Assembly (NCBI GenBank): GCA_018000995.1
Contig: JAGNIU010000002.1
Location: 175,106 to 239,105, forward strand
Direction of reading: 5' to 3'
Length of the DNA stretch: 64,000 nt
Source: Bacteroidia bacterium
GTDB lineage: Bacteria > Bacteroidota > Bacteroidia > B-17B0 > Aurantibacillaceae
In this document: positions 32,922-41,244 of the stretch, one piece after another
Layout of the letters: every line of letters starts with the position of its first letter
Numbering within the stretch: the stretch's first letter is position 1
The notes under the pieces: generated by a model
The model's input: the letters and a program-made list of their open reading frames with translations, nothing else
The model's database searches: none
Told to the model about the DNA's origin: nothing
Made by a program: the position numbers and the translations under genes

Positions 32922-33892
32922 AAAAAACAATTACTCTTTTAGTATTATTAATTTTTGGAATCAGCAAATCCCAATCAGTAGCTGATTTTGAAAGTTTTTC
33001 GTTACCTGCAGATTCTTTTTATTATGATGCAGGCGGGGCCGATTGGCAAACAGCAAACGCATCCTTTCAATACGATTGGACAACAAGTTTTGGTGGATAT
33101 TGGAGTGGCGGTTTTGCTTACACCAATAAAAAAGACACCAGCAACGGAACCTTTAACGATCTTTACAATTGCGCTGCTTATGATGGTTATAGCAACTCTA
33201 ACTATTATGCAACCGCACAGCCGGGAAGCTTTATAAGAGTAAAAAGCCCTTATAATAGTGTAAGTGGCTTTTATGTTACCAATACAACATATGCTTATAA
33301 GTCGATGAAAAATGGAGATGCCTTCGCTAAAAAATTTGGAGGTACAACGGGCAACGATCCGGATTGGTTTAAACTAACCGTAAAAGGTTATTCAGGCGGC
33401 ATCATGAAAACGGATAGTACAGTTTTTTATTTAGCAGATTTTCGTTTCAGTAATAATTCACTTGATTACATTTTGAAAACATGGCAATGGGTGGATTGTA
33501 CAAATTTAGGAGCAGTAGATAGTGTTACATTCTTTCTTTACTCTAGCGATGTTGGAACTTTCGGTATGAATACACCCGCATTTTTTAGCATTGATAATTT
33601 TACAACCGGACAAAATGTTGGCATTGCCGAAAATTCGTTCAATCAAACTATAAATTTATTCCCAAACCCTGCTAATGATGTGCTGAATATAAACTTCAAT
33701 ACAGAACATTCTGTTAATTCAACTATTTCTATCTACAATTCTATTGGTTCTTTAGTTAAAACAGAGACTACGATCTTTAATTCAAGCTACAATACAATTT
33801 CCTTAGATATACAAAATTTAAACAGTGGTTTATATTTTATTGAAATTGTTGCTGATACTAAAAAACAAACCATCAAACTCATCAAAAACTAA
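32918..33892 (+). CDS. DUF4465 surface protein with T9SS sorting domain (BtuH-like)
   Basis: 324 residues. Signal peptide (ends ISKSQ), then a DUF4465 domain: VADFESFSLPADSFY, GGYWSGGFAYTNKKD, YATAQPGSFIRV, VSGFYVTNTTYAYKSM, DWFKLTVKGYSGG, DSVTFFLYSSDVG. The last ~80 residues (LFPNPANDVLNINF ... NLNSGLYFIEIVADTKKQTIKLIKN) are a type A T9SS sorting domain. DUF4465 is the fold of BtuH, a Bacteroides surface lipoprotein that binds B12; here the protein is secreted by T9SS rather than lipid-anchored. It overlaps the receptor gene (ATGA) and shares its riboswitch. B12 binding is inferred. Confidence 0.8.
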   Translation: MKKTITLLVLLIFGISKSQSVADFESFSLPADSFYYDAGGADWQTANASFQYDWTTSFGGYWSGGFAYTNKKDTSNGTFNDLYNCAAYDGYSNSNYYATAQPGSFIRVKSPYNSVSGFYVTNTTYAYKSMKNGDAFAKKFGGTTGNDPDWFKLTVKGYSGGIMKTDSTVFYLADFRFSNNSLDYILKTWQWVDCTNLGAVDSVTFFLYSSDVGTFGMNTPAFFSIDNFTTGQNVGIAENSFNQTINLFPNPANDVLNINFNTEHSVNSTISIYNSIGSLVKTETTIFNSSYNTISLDIQNLNSGLYFIEIVADTKKQTIKLIKN

Positions 33893-34867
33893 ATGAAAGT
33901 AAAATTTATTTTCATATTTAATTTTATTGTGACGAGTTTACTCGCACAATTTCCCGGACCGGTTGGTACACTTGGTACAAGCGCCATGCATACCGACAGT
34001 TCGGCATTTGTGGCTTGGGGGACACAGTGTAAAATCACCAGAGGTTATCAAGATATTAGCAACACCTCTTTAGGCCTCACAACCGTTGGTGATAGTTCGA
34101 TGGTGATTGGTAAAGCCGACGGAAGCATTGTAAGTTTAGGAGATGGCGGAATTGCCATTATTACTTTTTCAAATCCAATTGTAAACGGAACAGGAAGCGA
34201 TTTTGCGGTTTTTGAAAATGCATTTAACAATAGTTTTTTAGAATTAGCATTTGTGGAAGTGAGTAGTGATGGGATAAATTATTTTCGTTTCCCTCCTACT
34301 TCCAATTTACCAACTTCACCACAATATACCAACGACGCAACAATTGATGCTACAAAAATTGATAACCTTGCAGGTAAGTATCGCGCTTTATATGGAACAC
34401 CTTTCGATTTGCAGGAGTTAAGTGGAATTCCTCAATTAAATATCAATTCAATTACACACGTAAAAATTATTGATGTGGTGGGAAGTATTAATACCCAATA
34501 TGGAACTTACGATAAAAACAATTCTATTATCAATGATCCTTGGCCTACTCCATTTAATTCTTCAGGATTTGATTTAGATGCTGTAGGAGTTATTAATCAA
34601 TCGGCTGTTGGAGTTGAGGAGTTTGAGAAGAGTATTTCTTTTGTAATCTATCCGAATCCTTCAAACGGAATGTTAAATGTTGGATTAGAAATTTTGAATG
34701 CTGATTCGAAAGTACAAATAACAAATACCTTAGGACAAACTCTACTAAATGAACCCCTTTTCATTCCACATTCAACATTCAACATTCAACATTTTCCAGC
34801 AGGAATTTATTTTGTCAGTATTGAAACTAAAAAAGGAACTAGCGTAACTAAACTAATTAAAGAGTGA
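33893..34867 (+). CDS. T9SS-sorted surface protein in the B12 operon, unknown domain
   Basis: 324 residues, starting on the base after the previous stop. Signal peptide (ends SLLAQ). The main domain (residues 20-245) has TVGDSSMVIGKADGSIVSLGDGGIAIITF, GSDFAVFENAF, ELAFVEVSSDGINYFRFP, THVKIIDVVGS and FDLDAVGVINQ, a beta-sandwich pattern seen in Bacteroidota 'cell surface proteins'. A T9SS type A domain ends the chain (YPNPSNGMLNVG ... AGIYFVSIETKKGTSVTKLIKE). Its place between BtuH-like and BtuG-like genes makes a corrinoid-binding or cell-surface role likely, but that is inference. A TTCAACA triplet repeat lies within the sorting domain. Confidence 0.75.
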   Translation: MKVKFIFIFNFIVTSLLAQFPGPVGTLGTSAMHTDSSAFVAWGTQCKITRGYQDISNTSLGLTTVGDSSMVIGKADGSIVSLGDGGIAIITFSNPIVNGTGSDFAVFENAFNNSFLELAFVEVSSDGINYFRFPPTSNLPTSPQYTNDATIDATKIDNLAGKYRALYGTPFDLQELSGIPQLNINSITHVKIIDVVGSINTQYGTYDKNNSIINDPWPTPFNSSGFDLDAVGVINQSAVGVEEFEKSISFVIYPNPSNGMLNVGLEILNADSKVQITNTLGQTLLNEPLFIPHSTFNIQHFPAGIYFVSIETKKGTSVTKLIKE

Positions 34868-35901
34868 AATTAATTAATTACATACTTGCTTTTGCTTCGC
34901 TCCTACTGTTTTCTTGCGTGAAAGATAAACCGAATGACATTATGCAGCCGGAAGTTTCTTTTGGAAGTGGCTACAAAGTATTTATTACTAACGAAGGGAA
35001 TTTCGGGATTAACAATTCCTCCGTTACCATGTACGAACAAAGTAGCGGACAACTAGTCAGCGATATTTACAAAACCCAAAATAATAATGCTGTATTGGGA
35101 GATATTTGTCAGAGTATGACAAAAATTAATAATAAACATTACGTAGTCGTAAATAACTCCGGGAAAATTGCTGTTGTTAATTCTTCTGATTTCAAAATAA
35201 TTACAAATATCACGGGCCTGCAATCGCCACGACATATTTTACCGGTTACATTTAGTAAAGCATACGTTAGCGATTTGTATGCCAATGCCATTTCAATTAT
35301 TGATTTGAATACGAATACTAAAACTGGTTCAATTCCTTGTAGTGGTTGGACAGAACAAATGGTGTTAATTTATAATAAAGCTTTTGTCACCAATAATAAT
35401 TCAGGCTACACTTACGTTATAAATACCATAACAGATCAAATAACAGACAGTATTTACGTGGGAAAATTCGGAGGCAGTATTGTGACGGATAAAAATTCTA
35501 AACTATGGCTTTTAAGCAGTGGAGAAACTTCCAGCAGTACTTTAGGAAAATTATCACGCATCAATCCCATTACTCTTCAGATAGAGCAAAGTTTTTCTTT
35601 TAACTTATCAGATTCTCCTGGGAACTTATGTATTAATGCTACTAAAGACACTTTATACTTTTTGAATACGAGTGTGTACCGTATGGATATTAGTTCAAAC
35701 TCTTTACCCAGCTTAGCTTTTATTACGAGTTCAGCCAATACGTTTTATGGTTTAGGTGTGAGTGATAAAGACTACAACATTTATGTCAGCGATGCTATTG
35801 ATTATATTCAGAAGTCATCTATTATGGTGTATTCACCCAACGGACAACTAAAAACCTCCTTTAAAGCGGGCATTAATGCCTCAAGTTTTTATTTCGAATA
35901 A
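34864..35901 (+). CDS. btuG: Surface beta-propeller lipoprotein (BtuG-like)
   Basis: 345 residues. GTG start overlapping the previous stop (GTGA). A lipoprotein signal (LLLFSC) places the Cys near residue 18. The mature chain is a seven-bladed-type propeller of DUF5074/YncE kind: VFITNEGNFGINNSSVTMYEQ, HYVVVNNSGKIAVVNSSDFK, AYVSDLYANAISIIDLNTN, AFVTNNNSGYTYVINT, GNLCINATKDTLYFLN. BtuG of Bacteroides has this form, binds B12 very tightly at the surface and hands it to BtuB. Gene order and riboswitch control agree. It is the last gene of the operon. Confidence 0.85.
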   Translation: MKLINYILAFASLLLFSCVKDKPNDIMQPEVSFGSGYKVFITNEGNFGINNSSVTMYEQSSGQLVSDIYKTQNNNAVLGDICQSMTKINNKHYVVVNNSGKIAVVNSSDFKIITNITGLQSPRHILPVTFSKAYVSDLYANAISIIDLNTNTKTGSIPCSGWTEQMVLIYNKAFVTNNNSGYTYVINTITDQITDSIYVGKFGGSIVTDKNSKLWLLSSGETSSSTLGKLSRINPITLQIEQSFSFNLSDSPGNLCINATKDTLYFLNTSVYRMDISSNSLPSLAFITSSANTFYGLGVSDKDYNIYVSDAIDYIQKSSIMVYSPNGQLKTSFKAGINASSFYFE

Positions 35902-35921
35902 ATTTCTGCACTTTTACAGTA

Positions 35922-37043
35922 TTGATTAATGCTATAAATATCATTTCGTTCGACGTGCCCTTTCCTGCTAATTACGGTGGGGTGATTGATGTGTTTTATA
36001 AAATCAAAGAATTTAAAGCGAAAGGCATTAAAGTTCACTTGCATTGTTTTGAGTACGGCCGCGCTCAATCGAAAGAATTAGAGGCTTTGTGCGAAAAAGT
36101 ATACTATTACAAACGCCAAACCGGCTTCATGAGTAATTTCTCAGGTTTACCTTATAATGTGAAATCAAGAATATCAGCCGAGCTAACTAAAAACTTATTA
36201 AGCAACGATTATCCTATTTTATTTGAGGTGTTGCATACTTGCTATCTGTTAAGTGATCCACGCTTATTGAAACGCTTAAAAGTGTATCGTCACAGTAATA
36301 TCGAACACGATTATTACAAACACCTCGCTAAATCGGAGAAAAAATTATTGAAAAAAATTTACCTGAAATTAGAAGCCGGAAAACTAAGGAGCTTCGAAAA
36401 GGTAGTAACTCACGCCGATTTAATTTTAGCCGTTAACGAATGTGATGTTAGTTATTTTAAAGACAAATATCCAAAAGTAAAAACTGAATTCCTTCCCAGC
36501 TTTCACGCTAATAATAGCGTAATTATAAAAGAAGGAAAAGGCGATTATATTTTATACAATGGGAATTTAAGTATTTCCGAAAATTATGCCGCTGTGATTT
36601 GGCTTATCAATAATGTATTCAATAAACTAAATCATAAAATAAAAATTGCCGGATTAAATCCACCTGAATTTTTAATTTCTGAAATAAAAAAACATAAACA
36701 CATCGAACTGATTGCCAACCCCGATGATAAAACCATGAATGATTTAATTGAAAACGCTCACATTCATGTTTTATATACTGAACAAGCGACAGGATTAAAA
36801 CTGAAACTCGTTAATGTATTACACACCGGTCGATTTGTAATCTGTAACGATAAAATGATTGAAGGAACCGGATTAAAAGCAAACGATGGTCTTGTTATTT
36901 GTAATTCCTCTCAAGATTTTATTTCTCAAATAGAATCTGTAATGAAAAAGGATTTTACTTCACAATTAATTACCGAACGTAAATCTCAATTAGATAAATT
37001 CTCCAATCAAAAAAATATGGAGAAGTTGTTGGGGTTGCTGTAA
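35922..37043 (+). CDS. GT4-like glycosyltransferase
   Basis: 373 residues; the best start is TTG 35922, which gives INIISFDVPFPANYGGVIDVFYKI, the usual first strand and glycine-rich loop. HSNIEHDYY, ILAVNECDVSYFK, FLPSFHANN and the GT-B second-domain motifs YNGNLSISENYAAVIWLI, KIAGLNPP and ATGLKLKLVNVLHTGRFVI follow the GT4 plan, though the classical E-x7-E is only partly kept. Cytosolic, probably a surface polysaccharide or glycoprotein sugar transferase; donor and acceptor cannot be read. It is alone, after the B12 operon. Confidence 0.8.
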   Translation: MINAINIISFDVPFPANYGGVIDVFYKIKEFKAKGIKVHLHCFEYGRAQSKELEALCEKVYYYKRQTGFMSNFSGLPYNVKSRISAELTKNLLSNDYPILFEVLHTCYLLSDPRLLKRLKVYRHSNIEHDYYKHLAKSEKKLLKKIYLKLEAGKLRSFEKVVTHADLILAVNECDVSYFKDKYPKVKTEFLPSFHANNSVIIKEGKGDYILYNGNLSISENYAAVIWLINNVFNKLNHKIKIAGLNPPEFLISEIKKHKHIELIANPDDKTMNDLIENAHIHVLYTEQATGLKLKLVNVLHTGRFVICNDKMIEGTGLKANDGLVICNSSQDFISQIESVMKKDFTSQLITERKSQLDKFSNQKNMEKLLGLL

Positions 37044-37166
37044 CATCCCCCGTCGGCACCTTCGGTGGACGTCCCCTTCAAAGGGGAAATTTTTCGCATT
37101 CTTAAAAGAGAACAACATTCCCCCTTCAAAGGGGACGGTCTGCTTTAGCAGATCGGGGGATGTTAC
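37040..37166. repeat. 127-base intergenic element with 13-base terminal inverted repeats
   Basis: GTAACATCCCCCG (37040-37052) and CGGGGGATGTTAC (37154-37166) are perfect terminal inverted repeats. Inside are two CCCCTTCAAAGGGG hairpins (near 37071 and 37122) and smaller palindromes (CACC-TTCG-GGTG type near 37058; TCTGC-TTTA-GCAGA near 37139). The stop codons of both convergent genes lie inside the terminal repeats. Confidence 0.8.
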
Positions 37167-39322
37167 TTAATAATCTTCATCTCATTCAACAAATACCCCG
37201 CTCCGGCAAATTTGTCGATTAAGAATAAAGTGTATCGTGCATCTAAAACAATATTGCGGCATTGATTAGGATTGTACATCACATCACTCATCGTTCCTTC
37301 CCAATTCCTGTCGAAATTAGTGCCAATTAATTCTCCTTTGGCGTTTAACACCGGACTACCACTATTCCCTCCAGTTGTATGATTGCTCGCAATAAAACAA
37401 ACATGCAGCTTTCCGTCTTTAGCAACGTACTGACCGTAATCTTTTTTAGTATAGAGTTCTTTTAATTTAGCAGGAACAATAAATTCCTCATCATTTGGAT
37501 TTTCTTTTTCCATAATACCGTCTAATGTGGTGAAATAATTATTTTCTACTCCATCACGTGGAATGTAGTCGTTCACTTTTCCATAAGCTACACGTAAAGT
37601 TGAATTCGCATCCGGATAAAACTTTTTATCCTTAATTAATTCACGCATGGCTTTTACATATTCCTTTTGCAATTCGGTAATTTGTAATTCATCAAAATTA
37701 GCCTGAGGTAAAACTGCAGTCTGATAATATTTTGTGGTGGTCGATGCTAATTTATAAAACGGATCGCGCTCGTAAACAGCAGCGTCTTTTTCAAAATTCT
37801 CTAACATCACTTTCGCTTTATCGTTATCAATGAAACTGGAGTTTTCATATAAGAACTTGGCGACTGCATTAATATCACTATTATGCGCTTGAATCAGAGA
37901 ATCTAAATAATATGGACGCGTTGATTTATCTACATTATTTACATACTCACCTAACATCGCAATACAAAGTTTCTGATCTGTTTCTTTATTCATGTTCCTT
38001 AACGGAATTGATTTTTTAATTCCTTCCAACAGTTTATCGAACTTATTTTCTTTCCCGGCTTGCTTCTTTTTTAACTCTGCGAAAATATTGACGTAATTCA
38101 TACAATAGCGCATGCCATCAATACCCATTAAACATTCCTGATAATAATCCACTTGTTTACTTAAGGCCGAATACTCAGAATACAATTTCTGAAACTGATT
38201 AAACATGTTATTGTATTTCTCTTTGTAAGCAGGGTTTGCGTTGGCTACCTCTAAAAATTTCTTTTCGAAATCCTTTTTCTTTTCAATAGCATTGTACTTT
38301 TTTAAACCTAACATTTCGCCATACCATTTCTTGTGATAGTTAGCGATGCCCGCGTAAGCATTAGCGTACATTAATTTAAACTCAGGACCTTTTCTCATAG
38401 CCTCTTCTAAAATACTTAAACGTTTTGCACGTAAATCAACGCGACGAGGATTTGTTTCGTTCACTAACATCTCAACCGCGTAAGACGTTAAATATTCTTG
38501 TGTACGACCGGGAAAACCATACACCATAGTGAAATCACCTTTGTTTACACCTTTAATGTTGATTGGTAAAAAATGTTTTGGCTTGTAAGGCACATTATCC
38601 TTCGAAAAATCTGCCGGCTTATTATCCTTACCCGCATAAATTCTGAATAAAGAAAAATCGGCATTATGGCGGGGCCACATCCAATTGTCAGTTTCCCCAC
38701 CAAATTTACCAATATGCTCCGGTGGAGCGCCTACCATTCTCACATCACGGAAAGTTTCGGTGATGAATAAATAATATTCGTTACCATAAAAAAACGGACG
38801 AACAAAAGCACCATAATGTGTATCCTTTATTGCTGCAGCTTCAATAGCTTTTATGTTTGCTTTGATAACAGAATCTTTTTGAATTTCAGAATAATTGGCA
38901 TTTACATTTGCCATTACTTTTGCAGTTACTTCATCGATTCTATTAATAAATGTAACGGTTAAACTTGGGGTGTAAATTTCTTCTTGTTTGTTCATGGCCC
39001 AAAAACCATTTCTTAAATAATCTTTCTCCACCGAACTGTGCATTGTAATAGCACCGTAACCACAATGGTGATTCGTTAAAATCAATCCTTCTCCCGAAAT
39101 TATCTCAGCCGTACAACCACCGCCAAATTGAACGATAGCATCTTTTAAACTGGATTTGTTTACGCTGTAGATTTGTTCAGCCGTAAGCTTACAGCCGTTC
39201 TTTTGCATGTCTTTAATGGTAAGCGCATTTAATAATTGCGGCAACCACATGCCTTCATCGGCAATACTGACAAATGTTGCAAAAATTAAAGAAAAAACAA
39301 GGAGTGATTTTTTAAACTTCAT
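37163..39322 (-). CDS. S46 family dipeptidyl peptidase (DPP7/DPP11-like)
   Basis: 719 residues with a signal peptide (ends VSIAD). EGMWLPQLL is the mature N-terminus of the family. GLILTNHHCGYGAI holds the catalytic His; IGKFGGETDNWMWPRH is a conserved family block probably including the Asp; TGGNSGSPVLNAKGELIGTNFDRNWE holds the nucleophile Ser. S46 peptidases cleave dipeptides from peptide N-termini in the periplasm and feed amino-acid catabolism in Bacteroidota. The residue that decides DPP7 versus DPP11 specificity just after the Ser motif (NFDRNWE, Asp/Arg region) cannot be assigned with confidence. Monocistronic. Confidence 0.93.
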   Translation of the reverse strand: MKFKKSLLVFSLIFATFVSIADEGMWLPQLLNALTIKDMQKNGCKLTAEQIYSVNKSSLKDAIVQFGGGCTAEIISGEGLILTNHHCGYGAITMHSSVEKDYLRNGFWAMNKQEEIYTPSLTVTFINRIDEVTAKVMANVNANYSEIQKDSVIKANIKAIEAAAIKDTHYGAFVRPFFYGNEYYLFITETFRDVRMVGAPPEHIGKFGGETDNWMWPRHNADFSLFRIYAGKDNKPADFSKDNVPYKPKHFLPINIKGVNKGDFTMVYGFPGRTQEYLTSYAVEMLVNETNPRRVDLRAKRLSILEEAMRKGPEFKLMYANAYAGIANYHKKWYGEMLGLKKYNAIEKKKDFEKKFLEVANANPAYKEKYNNMFNQFQKLYSEYSALSKQVDYYQECLMGIDGMRYCMNYVNIFAELKKKQAGKENKFDKLLEGIKKSIPLRNMNKETDQKLCIAMLGEYVNNVDKSTRPYYLDSLIQAHNSDINAVAKFLYENSSFIDNDKAKVMLENFEKDAAVYERDPFYKLASTTTKYYQTAVLPQANFDELQITELQKEYVKAMRELIKDKKFYPDANSTLRVAYGKVNDYIPRDGVENNYFTTLDGIMEKENPNDEEFIVPAKLKELYTKKDYGQYVAKDGKLHVCFIASNHTTGGNSGSPVLNAKGELIGTNFDRNWEGTMSDVMYNPNQCRNIVLDARYTLFLIDKFAGAGYLLNEMKIIK

Positions 39323-39416
39323 ATTGGGTGATTTGGGAGAGTAAATATAGTGATGTTTAGGACAGCTTTACTAACGAAAATTGGGGGAGTTTTAAGGCTT
39401 TTTAAAATACTATTGT

Positions 39417-39911
39417 CTAGTCTTGACCAAATTCCATCAATGTCACTGTATTCTTTAGCTTATCAATAGCTATGAATCCGTAAAAAAAAGTATAGGGATG
39501 GAACTCGGCAATCATATCGTGATTAGTTTCCACATTCAGATTTAAAAAATAAATTATTGAATTCTTTAAAGTGTTATTTTCAATTTGCTTCTTTACTCTG
39601 TTAATAAATGAAACTTCGTTCTCATTTTGCTTTTCGATAGCTTGAAATAATATCGATTTAAATTGATCAAACGAAACTATTTTATAATGATCATACTTGA
39701 TTTTTGCAGCATCATAAAATCCATAACACTGTGGTCTATTACCCCCCTCTTCTCCCATCCAAAAATGAAATTTACTCTCAATAATTTTCTGTATTAATTT
39801 TTTGTCAGAATCATTTGTAATATTTGTGCTCGATTGCAACTGACGCATCAAAAAATGACCACCGAAATCATCAATTCGTTCAATTGTCTCTGATATTTTA
39901 TTAAAAGTCAA
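39417..39911 (-). CDS. Hypothetical protein
   Basis: 164 residues, no signal peptide, no TM. FGGHFLMRQLQSS and KFHFWMGEEGGNRPQCYGFYD are distinctive but not recognised. The C-terminal half alternates helix and strand (SIIYFLNLNVE; FYGFIAIDKLKNTVTLMEFGQD). It begins 19 bases after the end of the O-acetylation pair on the same strand and could be cotranscribed with it, or be a separate accessory gene. No function assigned. Confidence 0.55.
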   Translation of the reverse strand: MTFNKISETIERIDDFGGHFLMRQLQSSTNITNDSDKKLIQKIIESKFHFWMGEEGGNRPQCYGFYDAAKIKYDHYKIVSFDQFKSILFQAIEKQNENEVSFINRVKKQIENNTLKNSIIYFLNLNVETNHDMIAEFHPYTFFYGFIAIDKLKNTVTLMEFGQD

Positions 39912-39930
39912 AACTTATGATTATTTCATT

Positions 39931-41244
39931 CTACTTCACACCACTCATTTTCATAGCATCCAACTTAATTGCTGAATCCAATGGGATTTGCAATTCGTTC
40001 GATTTGGCTGTGGCCTTTTTCAATAAGCTCGGTTGGTTACGAATTTGCTTGGCGTAGGTTTGAATGGCTTTGTTCTTTTCCATTCTTGCCCAATACGTTT
40101 GAGGTGAGGTGTACATTTCGTAAGCATCTTGTATGAACGAATTTCCAAAACCACCCAAATTACCATCAGAGTAAACCAACATTACCACATTATTATTTTG
40201 TTCTATCTGTTCTTTCAAATTCAATTCCCACACTTCTGTTTTCACACCATTAGGCGAAGGAATTACTTTGTTATAATAATACCAGAATTCTCCTCCTCCT
40301 AGACAATTAACCCCAATACCTTTGTATACGGCACCATACCAATAACTATCACCAATGCTTAAAACACGTGTTGGATTTTTAGAACTATCCTCTTCAAATA
40401 AAAGTTCCTGATAAGCTAACTTTATATCCTGCTCAGGCTCTACATAAAGATTCATGCTTTTTAAAACATCGGCATCTCTACTCTGTGCAGTATCCGCAAC
40501 AATTGTATTTTCCCAAGCAATTTCAGGCATTTGTTTACCATGTAATACTTCAATATGACGGATTAAAGTATCAATAGCTAAAACTTCACCATAATAACTC
40601 CAGTGGTGACCAAACTTTGGAAATAATGGATATTTACTATTTGGTTTTAATAAATCGAAATACGTTAACAGGTCAAGATAATTTATACCGTAAGCCTTGC
40701 TTTGCTTTACAAATTCAGCGTGATTTGTATTCTTGATGGGATGCTTGTATTTGTCTTCAATAAATTCTTTCAGATGCTGTCCTTTACCCGGTGCATAAAC
40801 AAATAACAAATCAACACCTTTGCGTTTTAAACTATCCTGAACCACTTTAGCCATTTGCATGAGTGATTTTATTTTTTCTTCTCCAATATAATCATCACCA
40901 TAAGCAGAATGAATATATCCCTCGCTGAAAACATAATTATCTTTTCCACTAACAAAACGGTTAACACGGATTTGATTAAACATGTTGTAATAAAATTGAT
41001 TATTCAAACGAACTGTAACTTCTTTTAAAGCCCAATGATCGTTATTGTAATCATCCATATCGGCTTGGTATAAGCCCATGAACCAATTCTCCTGATTGAA
41101 CTCCGGTTTTAAATCACTAATAACAATACCGACTAAATTCGGCTTGTTATCTTTTTTAATAAAGGATAACAGCAATGGAAAAGCTAATGCGAGATACGCA
41201 ATCCAAATTTTAGAGGTTATTATTTTAGTCTTAGCTGCTGCCAT
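39931..41244 (-). CDS. AlgX/AlgJ-like SGNH O-acetyltransferase component
   Basis: 437 residues with an N-terminal TM anchor (IWIAYLALAFPLLLSFI). The SGNH-type core is seen in VLSIGDSYWYG (Ser nucleophile) and FPKFGHHWSYYG (His, as in AlgX/AlgJ); VDLLFVYAPGKGQHL is the preceding strand. These proteins transfer acetyl, delivered by an MBOAT partner, to extracellular polysaccharide in the periplasm. Its ATG shares one base with the stop of the MBOAT gene, so the pair is translationally coupled. The polysaccharide acceptor is not evident from neighbours. Confidence 0.82.
   Translation of the reverse strand: MAAAKTKIITSKIWIAYLALAFPLLLSFIKKDNKPNLVGIVISDLKPEFNQENWFMGLYQADMDDYNNDHWALKEVTVRLNNQFYYNMFNQIRVNRFVSGKDNYVFSEGYIHSAYGDDYIGEEKIKSLMQMAKVVQDSLKRKGVDLLFVYAPGKGQHLKEFIEDKYKHPIKNTNHAEFVKQSKAYGINYLDLLTYFDLLKPNSKYPLFPKFGHHWSYYGEVLAIDTLIRHIEVLHGKQMPEIAWENTIVADTAQSRDADVLKSMNLYVEPEQDIKLAYQELLFEEDSSKNPTRVLSIGDSYWYGAVYKGIGVNCLGGGEFWYYYNKVIPSPNGVKTEVWELNLKEQIEQNNNVVMLVYSDGNLGGFGNSFIQDAYEMYTSPQTYWARMEKNKAIQTYAKQIRNQPSLLKKATAKSNELQIPLDSAIKLDAMKMSGVK

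Noticed and set aside
37040..37166. Insertion sequence
   Set aside because: Terminal inverted repeats exist but there is no transposase ORF and no visible target duplication, so it is listed as a repeat element.
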